From: Phaeosaccion multiseriatum
Lineage: Eukaryota; Ochrophyta, other classes
Assembly: GCA_965112735.1 (NCBI GenBank)
Contig: OZ218965.1
Location: 2,232,001 to 2,296,000 of the forward strand
DNA: 64,000 bases
Direction of reading: 5' to 3'
A program made the position numbers and the translations under genes. The notes under the pieces were generated by a model. That model was not told the DNA's origin, did not search any database, and was given only the letters and a program-made list of their open reading frames with translations. Positions 52,426 to 60,537 of this stretch are shown here, in pieces. Each line of letters opens with the position of its first letter. The stretch's first letter is position 1.

Positions 52426-55176
52426 ATGCCCATCTCTTCACGCATGAGCGCCCTGGCGCTGAGCGTCGCGCTCCTCCTCTCCTCCACCATGGGCGGAGCC
52501 TCCGTTGTGGAGAGGGAGGGTGAGTTCTTCTGAGGTTCTTGCTTTCTGAGGGGGTGGGTCTTTCTTCGCGTTATGCCAGCCTGCCTCACCTTGGATGGAT
52601 GCGATGGCTGGCGCGCCCTCCCGCGGACATGTCTGCTGTCCTTGGCTGGAAAGGATGGAGCAGAGATGGATAGTACACCAACCCACTCATGTTCTTTCGA
52701 GAGCCAATGCCCCACCTTACATTTCACGCGGCTAACCCACACCCCTGCTCGCCCGCTGTGCTCTGCTGTTGTCTCTTGTATGCCCTGGCCTCCGCCCATC
52801 CGCACCACACCGCTGCGCCACACCACCACGCTACGCAACACGAAGACAAGCGCGCCGCCGCCCGAAGGGGCTTGTGGAACGACGTGCCCGCCCCTGCGCC
52901 TGTCTACACCAAGTACACCCCTGACTCCGGCAGCTCTGACTCCGGAAAGGGCGGAAAGGGCAGCTCTGACTCCGGAAAGGGCGGAAAGGGCAGCGGTGAG
53001 TCCAGAGTTCTCAGAGCCATGTGGGGTCTGGGGTGGTGTGTCCTTTCTTTCGTCCCATGACCCATTTACACCCTCGTCGGCTGCGGTCGTTCGTTGGTGA
53101 TGGAGAGAGTGTTGCTGGACTTCTGAGTGCTTGACTGAGCTGCTGTAGACATGGCAATGTGTGAGCTCTCTTCTCTTTCACGTGTTTGTGATCTGTCAGT
53201 GACCATACCTCTCACGCTCAGGACTCCCCTCCCCTCCTCCTCTCCCCCATTCCACGTGTCCTCGACGCTACAGACTCTGGAAAGGGCGGCAAGAAGTTCG
53301 ACTCTGGAAAGGGAAAGGGCGGCAAGAAGTTCGACTCTGGGAAGGGCTCCTCGTTCCACTCGGACTCCGACTCTGACTCCGTCGAGACGTCCTGGTCCGC
53401 CCCCAAGGTGCACCAGTACACCAAGTACACCCCTGACCCCGGCAGCTCTGACTCCGGAAAAGGCGGGAAGGGCAGCTCTGACTCCGGAAAGGGCGGAAAG
53501 GGCAGCGGCGGTGAGTCCAGAGTTCTGATAGCCATGTGGGGTCTGCTGGTGTGTCCTTTCTTTCGTCCCATGACCCATTTACAAGCATTCTAGTTGATCG
53601 ATGGCACCTCGTCGACTGAGCGGTCGTTGGTGATGGAGAGAGTGTTGCTGGAGTAGTCTTGAGTGCTTGCTTGAGCTGCTGTAGACATGGCAATGTGTGA
53701 ACCCTGTGTGTGATCTGTCTGTAACCACATCTCTCACGCTCCGCTCCCCCCTCGACGCTACAGACTCTGGAAAGGGCAAGGGTAAGGGCGGTAAGGAGTC
53801 GAAGGGCAAGATGTCGGAGGGCAAGAAGTCGGAGGGCAAGAAGTCCGAGTCTATGAAGGGCTCCTCCTCCTCCTCCTCTGACTCCGAGCCCAAGGTCCAC
53901 CAGTACACCAAGTCCACCTCTGACTCCGGAAAGGGCGGAAAGGGCAGCTCTGACTCCGGAAAGGGCGGAAAGGGCAGCGGTGAGTCCAGAGTTGTGAGAG
54001 CCATGGTGATTGGGGTTGTGGTGTCCTTTCTTTCATCCTATGACACATTTCGCATCCATCCTTACTGATCGATGCCACCCTCGTCGACTGAGTGGTTGTG
54101 GGTGGTGGAGAGAGTGTTGCTGGACTTCTGAGTGCTTGACTGAGCTGCTGTAGACATGGCAATGTGTGAGCTCTCTTCTCTTTCACGTGTTTGTGATCTG
54201 TCAGTGACCATACCTCTCACGCTCGGGACTCCCCTCCCCTCCTCCTCTCCACCCTTCCACGTGTCCTCGACGCTACAGACTCTGGAAAGGGCGGCAAGAA
54301 GTTCGACTCTGGAAAGGGGAAGGGCGGCAAGAAGTTCGACTCTGGCGGCAAGGACTCCTCGTTCGACTCGGACTCCGACTCTGACTCGGTCGAGACGTCC
54401 TGGTCCGCCCCCAAGGTACACCAGTACACCAAGTACACCCCTGACTCCGGCAGCTCTGACTCCGGAAAGGGCGGAAAGGGCAGCTCTGACTCCGGAAACG
54501 GCGGAAAGGGCAGCGGTGAGTCCAGAGTTGTGAGAGCCATGGTGATTGGGGTTGTGGTGTCCTTTCTTTCATCCTATGACACATTTCGCATCCATCCTTA
54601 CTGATCGATGCCACCCTCGTCGACTGAGTGGTTGTGGGTGGTGGAGAGAGTGTTGCTGGACTTCAGAGTGCTTGACTGAGCTGCTGTAGACATGGCAATG
54701 TGTGAGCTCTCTTCTCTTTCACGTGTTTGTGATCTGTCAGTGACCATACCTCTCACGCTCGGGACTCCCCTCCCCTCCTCCTCTCCCCCCTTCCACGTGT
54801 CCTCGACGCTACAGACTCTGGAAAGGGCGGCAAGAAGTTCGACTCTGGAAAGGGAAAGGGCGGCAAGAAGTTCGACTCTGGGAAGGGCTCCTCGTTCCAC
54901 TCGGACTCCGACTCTGACTCCGTCGAGACGTCCTGGTCTGCCCCCAAGGTCCACCAGTGGGCCTCCCCCACACCCTCCAAGAACTGGCAGACGGCCCCCG
55001 TGTGGACCGCGCCCTCCCCTCCCACCAAGTTCGGAAAGGACAGCAGCGACAGCAGCGACAGCAGCGACAGCAGCGACAGCAGCGACAGCGGCAAGGGCAA
55101 GGGCAAGGGAGGAAAGAAATCCAAGGGAGGCAACAAGTCCAAGGGAGGCAAGGGAAAGGGCAAGGACAGTAGGTAA
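52426..55176 (+). CDS. Secreted Ser/Gly/Lys-rich repeat protein (silaffin-like composition)
   Basis: Six exons, 52426-52519, 52702-52995, 53274-53510, 53764-53979, 54279-54515 and 54815-55176, all join in phase 1 and give 479 aa. A signal peptide is clear (SALALSVALLLSSTMGGASV). The mature part alternates SSDSGKGGKG and KKFDSGKGKGGKK with acidic-Ser patches (SDSDSDSVETSWSAPKVHQ). It ends SSDSSDSSDSGKGKGKGGKK and similar Lys/Gly. Alternating Ser-Asp and Gly-Lys resembles silica- or mineral-associated secreted proteins, whose Ser and Lys are heavily modified; this is composition only, so function is a guess. Exons 3, 5 and 6 and their introns are near-copies of one another. The exon 2 acceptor (52701) is chosen because it keeps phase. 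Confidence 0.75.
53085..54955 (+). repeat. Duplicated exon-intron modules of about 490-540 bp
   Basis: Exon starts at 53274, 53764, 54279 and 54815 are preceded by near-identical introns (GTGAGTCC donor, GACATGGCAATGTGTGA, CTCGACGCTACAG acceptor). The introns before exons 5 and 6 are both 299 nt and almost identical. Exons are phase 1 at both ends, so copies add 72 or 79 codons in frame. Confidence 0.9.
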
Positions 55177-55418
55177 AGGGGGAGTGAGCTAATGGAGGGA
55201 GGCGCGGGCAGGAATCTGAGAGAGAGGGAGGTGTTTGCCTGGCGTCTTATGTCTGCCTGTGTGTGGTGGAGGGGAAGGCTCTTGAGGGTGGTGATGATGC
55301 GCGATGAGTCTCCTCTTCCCACGCACGCGACACACACACTTCTTGCACCCACACCCATGCACACACACATTCTAGCGCACTCCACACACACACGCACACA
55401 CAAACTCCGCTACACACA

Positions 55419-55495
<77 letters not shown>

Positions 55496-55688
55496 CGCTA
55501 CACACACACGAGCCTTGACAGTTTTGTGTGCGGGGTGTGTGGGTGAGTCAGTGACTGTCGCGGTGAGTGAGTGAGTGTCAGAAGTGAGTGAGGGAGTGGG
55601 CGTGACTCGCTTGGGTGCCTTGCTGCAATTCAAACACTCGAGGAGTGAAGCAAAGGTCGTGGAATGTAATGAGTTGTTAACGAGTTAG
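55177..55688. other. 3' flank with (CA)n
   Basis: Sequence after the Ser/Gly/Lys gene contains CACACA-rich stretches from 55325 and a nearly pure (CA)n at 55427-55492, then GTGAGTGAGTG repeats. No gene is seen. Confidence 0.7.
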
Positions 55689-56038
55689 TACGTACGTTAG
55701 TATAGTACGAGTAAGGAGATGAAGAAGGAGTTAGTACGTACGTTAGTATAGTACGAGTAAGGAGTTAGTACGTACGTTAGTATAGTACGAGTAAGGACAT
55801 GAAGAAGGAGTTAGTACGTACGTTAGTATAGTAAGAGGTAAAGGAAAGGGAGTATAAAAGTCCCTCCTCGAGAGAGCCCCTCTCGTGCTTCGCGCCGCAG
55901 AGCACGAGATTGCTCTTTCGTCATTTTTTAATTTACATAAATGACAATTTACTGCTTTCACTTTGACAAGAGCATCACGGGGGCAGCAAAAGAGTGGCAG
56001 GCACGTGATCTCTCTGTGCCCTGCTCACTCTTGCCGTG
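55689..56038 (+). promoter_or_regulatory. Repeat-TATA-hairpin element, promoter- or LTR-like
   Basis: Four copies of GTTAGTACGTACGTTAGTAT (about 55684-55830) are followed by a TATA box (AGTATAAAAG, 55851-55860). Next is a perfect 9-bp stem with an 11-nt loop (TCTCGTGCT 55881-55889 with AGCACGAGA 55901-55909), then a T-run, then a 32-codon ORF from the ATG at 55944 (FHFDKSITGAAKEWQA). This order looks like a promoter plus leader. With Ty3/Gypsy sequence about 0.7 kb away, it could be a decayed LTR and gag start. That link is inferred. Confidence 0.45.
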
Positions 56039-56656
56039 ATGCTCGAGGCCCTCCACACCCACTTTGCCTTGGCTCTGCTCTCTCTGGCCTGCGGCAATCA
56101 CTTGTGCACGCACATGCACACGCAGACGCACTCGCACGCTCAGCGTACACACACACACACACACACACCACAGCCCAAATTATCACAGTACACACATACA
56201 CACACACGTTGGTGATTCGAACACTCACGACCTTTCACCTATATCAACTAAAAGCGGAATATTCACATAAGTTTAAATAAGGAACTGGGGCTACTGAGCT
56301 AACCAATGATCTGTAGCCGCTTGCTGCTGCTCGAGCTGAAGAGGCATCATCCCGACGGTGCCGGCAATGCGTGCGGGCACTGGATTGGCACGCCGCGCTC
56401 CTCCGAAAGAACATTATGGTTCGCGCTCACCCCGCCATCGAGCCAGCAGGTTCGCAGCTGCTGCGCGGCACGGGCATTGGCACTGTACAGGAGCGCGGAG
56501 ATCACGGGTGAGCAACCTGAGTCCTGAGTCCCGGCAGAGGGAGGAGGACACAACACGACACAACACCCGTGCTGTCGTCCTCCCTGTTGAGTCTTGAGCT
56601 GTAACGGGACTCAGGCTGCTGACCCTTGTTCTCTCCGCTGCAGCATGTGCCGCTGC
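56039..56656. other. Spacer with (CA)n, no assigned gene
   Basis: CA repeats lie at 56145-56170 and 56185-56205. A plus-strand frame from ATG 56306 (MICSRLLLLELKRHHPDGAG) ends at a possible GTGAGC donor near 56510, but no partner exon was found. Confidence 0.4.
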
Positions 56657-56716
56657 CTACATACCTACCTACGTACCTACCTACGTACCTACCTACGTAC
56701 CTACGTACCTACGTAT
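56657..56716. repeat. (ACCTACGT)n tract
   Basis: Sixty bases of ACCTACCTACGT permutations form the downstream boundary of the reverse-transcriptase relic. Confidence 0.92.
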
Positions 56717-57040
56717 GACGACTCTTCGGCGTGAGAGGGATGTTCCAACAGCCGCCGACCACATCCATTGTGGAGAGCCACTCCGCCCCAAACACCTCCT
56801 CAAAGCGAGGCAGAGCATAACTATCAACCCCGCTACCATACCTTCCTCACCGCCTCATTCACTGCACATAAATCCCAAATCCTCCACCACTCATAGACTG
56901 CCATCCGGCTTGGGCACCAAGAGCAAAGGGCTGCTCCACGCACAAGTGGACGGCTCCACCACGTCAAGCCGTCGAAACTTCTGCAGCTCATCCCACACAA
57001 CACCTCCAGCTCCTTGACGGAGTAGCGACGCACACGTTGA
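56712..57040 (-). mobile_element. Ty3/Gypsy-type reverse transcriptase fragment (decayed)
   Basis: On the minus strand a segment reads WDELQKFRRLDVVEPS, then SSPLLLVPKPDGSL. It meets a stop, shifts frame, and continues YALPRFEEVFGAEWLSTMDV and GGCWNIPLTPKSRHT. These are the N-terminal RT landmarks of Ty3/Gypsy pol (the 'SPVVLVPKKDGS' and 'YPLPRIDDLL...FSKLDL' regions) in the right order and spacing. At least one stop and one frameshift are present, and the sequence is cut off at the ACCTACGT tract before the YxDD box. No flanking LTR pair was recognised. Confidence 0.8.
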
Positions 57041-57100
57041 GCGGTACGCCACCGCGCCCTGTGTGCTCGTTGTGGTGGAGCTCGTCGCAGTGGTCGCTGC

Positions 57101-59075
57101 CTAGGGAGTGCTCGCTGCCTCAGCAGTCGGGGGTGCACTGCTGCGGGTGAGAACGGGCGCCTTGTCGCCTCCGCCCTCCTCTCCAGAGACTGGGGCACCA
57201 CCAACCACGCCCGTAGCACCAGAATCAGTGGCTGCGGCCGCGGACTGAGTACTGTCACCACCCCCACTCCCACCAGCAGCGCCAGGAGCAGCAGCAGCAG
57301 CAGCAGAAGCAGGAGCAGCAGCAGGAGCAGCAGGAGCAGCAGCAGCAGGAGCAGCAGCAGCAGGAGCAGCAGCAGCAGCAGCAGCAGACTGAACACCCTC
57401 ACCCTCCCCACCTGCACCAGCGGGCTCCCCCCCCGCTGCACTCCTCAGGCGGTACGCGCCTCCTCCTCCTCCTCCTCCTCCTCCTCCTCCTCCTCCTCCT
57501 CCTCCTCCTCCTCCTCCTCCTCCTCCTCCTCCTCCTCCTCCGAGCCCAAGGTGTCGCAAGGCGCGTGGCACCAGCTCAGCGAGTGCCCGCGAGTCCTCCC
57601 CCCCCAGCCTCTTGTTCTCGTCGAAGACTCCGGCCAGCCCCTCCAGCCGCAGGGAGTCCATGCCCGCCAGTCCACGAGCCGCTCCAACCATGGCGTCTTC
57701 TTTGGACAGGGCGGCGCTCGGTACGGTACTGCCACTGCTGTAGAGCATGAGGCGGTGCAACGGCCACAGCCACAGGCTGTCGTTGGCGCTGCGGATGCTG
57801 TCGTCGGCTATCTCCTCGAGGAAGAGGGAGGCGCCGATGGGGGGACAGTCCAGCACCCCTGCTTGCTCTGCAGCGCTCCGCCGGGCCCCGGGCCGAGACA
57901 GCATCTCCTTCGCTGTTGCGGTCAGCCAAACGAGGTAGCGTGGAATGCAAGTCAGGCAGCGACATTGTGCGTATTATTAGACCAGGTAGCATGGAAGGAC
58001 GGACTCTTCCCTGACTGGCACCGCTCGCCTCGCCCGTCCCCTCCTTACCCTGAGCGAAGCACTCCAGGCTCTTCTTGGCCTCCCTCTGGGTGACACGCGC
58101 AGTGCTGGTTTCCGTTCCCAGGTGGTCCCCCAGTACTTCCCCCACCGCCGCGTCCCCCATGGCCTCGAGGTCCTGTAGGAGCTGCTCAGGCGTGGGGCCG
58201 CCCTCGGGGAGATGGACCTTGCGAGCCCATGCCGCGCGGAAGAGAGGCGAGCAAAGCAAAGAGGGGGGTGTAGCGAGAGATGCGAAGGCCGCAAGCGAGA
58301 CAGAGACAAGATGGGTGGAGTGAGTCACGGTGGGGCCCGGGCAAGAGCGACAAGAGGCCGCTCGCACCAAGGAGCAAAGGTAAAACGCACCTTCTGCAAA
58401 AGGTTCGCCCTCCTAGTGTTCGCGGCCTTTAGCCGCTTCGCTGCCAGAGCCGGCTCCTTCTTCGCCCACTTCGCTGCACGGCGGCGCTTCTTCTCCTCCT
58501 CCGCGGCGTGTTTCTTCCTCCGGATCGCCTCTTTCTCCAGTCTCTTCGCCTCCCTCGCCTCGTTCTTCTCTTCTTCTCGGGCTTGCCGGGCTGCTTCTTT
58601 CGTCTCCTGCTCCTTCCGACGCAGCTCTGTGAACTGGACATGATCGAAATGGGCGGGGAGCGGGGGGCAGGAGGAGAGGAGATGGAGACAATGCAGAGGC
58701 CCCGAAAAGTAGCAGCAGGGGGGGAGCAGCGAGAGTTTTATCAACATCGGGGGGAAGAGACCTCCGCTCTCATTGCAGTGCCGCGGAGGAACTTACCTCC
58801 TCCTCGAGGTCATCGATCAAGTCCTCATCGTAGAGCCTCATGGGAGCGGCGCAGGCATAGTGAGGGTTCTTGACACTGTCATATTCTATGGCGTCGAGCT
58901 TCCATCTTCAGCAAAGCCATGGGGGAGAGGCGGGAGGGCGTTGAAGGGGTTGTCAGAAGAACGGGAGACAGCGCGGGTGGAACTTAAGCCGCTGAACAAC
59001 ACGGACGACTAAAGAACACACAACAGCTCACCTGGGGATCCCCTTCGCCAATGCTGTTCCCAATGTATACGTCAT
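57101..59075 (-). CDS. Uncharacterised basic coiled-coil protein with low-complexity tail
   Basis: Five exons, 59075-59032, 58905-58797, 58633-58391, 58217-58049 and 57912-57101, are phase-consistent from ATG to stop; 458 aa. The N-terminus is MTYTLGTALAKGIPRWKLD followed by DSVKNPHYACAAP and acidic YDEDLIDDLEEE. A long charged helix of about 80 residues (KEQETKEAARQAREEEKNEA, KRRRAAKWAKKEPALAAKRL) looks like a coiled coil. Then a short conserved-looking region (PTPEQLLQDLEAMGDAAVGE, SRALAELVPRALRHLG) and a tail of poly-Gly then Ala/Pro runs encoded by (GGA)n and (GCA)n-type repeats. I do not recognise the family. There is no signal peptide or membrane span. Its 3' end lies 60 bp from the retroelement relic. 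Confidence 0.65.
57460..57541. repeat. (CCT)n coding repeat
   Basis: About 27 CCT triplets, (GGA)n on the coding strand, encode a polyglycine run of about 27 residues in the C-terminal part of the uncharacterised protein. CAGCAGGAG-type repeats at 57287-57390 encode the Ala/Pro run that follows. Confidence 0.9.
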
Positions 59076-60084
59076 GTCCCCTTATAAATAAAAAGAAAAG
59101 GGATAAATGGCACGAGGGAATTTTGCTGTTTCAACCTGTGATTTTTGGAGCACCAATGGGGTTACTGTGTGAGCGTGCCGCTCAATGCGATACGCTCCCA
59201 CTCATTCAGCTCCTCTCCCCTTGTCACTCTCTGCTCTGTGCAGGGCTGTAGAAAGGTTACGTTACGATACGATGCCTCAATAAAGCCGTCAAAAGGAGGA
59301 TATGAGTGCGTGGGTGCGGCAGCAGGTGTAGCAGGTGGTGATCCACGGAGGCTTGTGATGGCCACGGGGGGGCAGAAAAGGTGATGTCTCGTTGATGAGT
59401 GTGGTGAGACGAACGCGCAGCGGGGGGAACTCAACGACGTGTGCCAAGAGAGGGAGGGTTGAAGAAGAATTATAAACGATTGCCGCAAAGACGAGGAGGC
59501 CTCAGTAAAAGAAAGCCGGGAGGAAAGCCCGTTTAGGGCAAGGCAAGGAGGAGCCCAACCGCCGGGGTAACGAAGAAGAAGGTGTAAAGGTGAAGTCTGG
59601 GCGGTCTTTGACCAACGTGTGCGGATGGGATTTCATGCAGTCTTAGGACATGCGCCGCCTATGGGATCGGAGCCTTGGAAACTGACCAAGGGCAGAGACC
59701 GCCACGTACGACAGTGAAGGTCAGGGAGCACTCCATACGATACGCCCTAAGCCTATCCTTTCCTTCCCTTCCATTGACTTGCACACCTAGAGGGGCAGTT
59801 TCTCTTCCATTCACTTGCACCTCAGAGGGGCAGTGTAGGGTGTGCCTGACGGTGAGTCGAGGGTGCGGGGCAGCACTGGCTAGGCGGCTGCTCATTCTCC
59901 CGAGCCGCCGCCCGTGCTGTCATCCGCTGCCATCCGCCACCATCCCCTGCCATCCGCCACCATCGGTGTTCTGCCTCTTGCGAGTCCGTGAGGGCGTGTT
60001 GGCTGGGGCGGCAGGTGCTGCAGCCTGTGCTGCAACATGCAGACGTCGCGCCGACAGAGCAGAGGCCGACTTATACTACGGCGT
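59076..60084. other. Spacer without recognised gene
   Basis: This interval contains the 5' flank of the coiled-coil gene (TTTATAAGG about 10 nt before its ATG) and a short CCATCCGCTGCC repeat cluster (59918-59967). A plus-strand frame at 59675-60145 is Ser/Arg-rich and has no clear splice context. I see no supported gene. Confidence 0.5.
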
Positions 60085-60400
60085 GACCAGACACGTACGT
60101 CTAGATAGAGTTGTCTTCCTCTCCGCTCCAGACACGTACGTCTAGATAGAGTGTGTTCCTCTCCGCTCCAGACACGTACGTCTAGATAGGGTGTCTTCCT
60201 CTCCGCATGTCCAGACACGTACGTCTAGATAGAGTGTCTTCCTTGGACACGCACGTCTAGATAGAGTGTGTTCCTTACCCCCTAGGGTGTGTTCCTTGGA
60301 CACGTACGTCTAGATCGAGTGTCTTCCTTGGACACGCACGTCTAGATAGAGTGACGCACGTCTCGATAGGGTGTCTTCCTCTCTCGATAGGGTGTGTCCC
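60085..60400. repeat. Palindrome-rich minisatellite (ACGTACGTCTAGATAG)
   Basis: Eight to ten imperfect units of 32-45 bp share a core GACACGTACGTCTAGATAGR followed by GTGTCTTCCT. The core contains two palindromes, ACGTACGT and TCTAGA. Units become shorter and more diverged toward 60390 (CTCGATAGGGTGT). The array lies just downstream of the glycosyltransferase gene. Confidence 0.9.
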
Positions 60401-60537
60401 TCTCCGCTGATGGAGGTGCGCCGCCTCCCCTCCCTCCTCAAGTGCTCCTCTTCTTTGCCCTCCCTCGCGTTCTCGCATATCCGCGGAGTGGAGAGCCAGG
60501 CAGCCTAGAGCACCCCCCCAAACTTCCACGGACCGCC

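Noticed and set aside
57565-58093. Plus-strand 180-aa ORF over the coiled-coil gene
   Set aside because: It is antisense to a minus-strand gene whose five exons close in phase, and it has no splice or start support.
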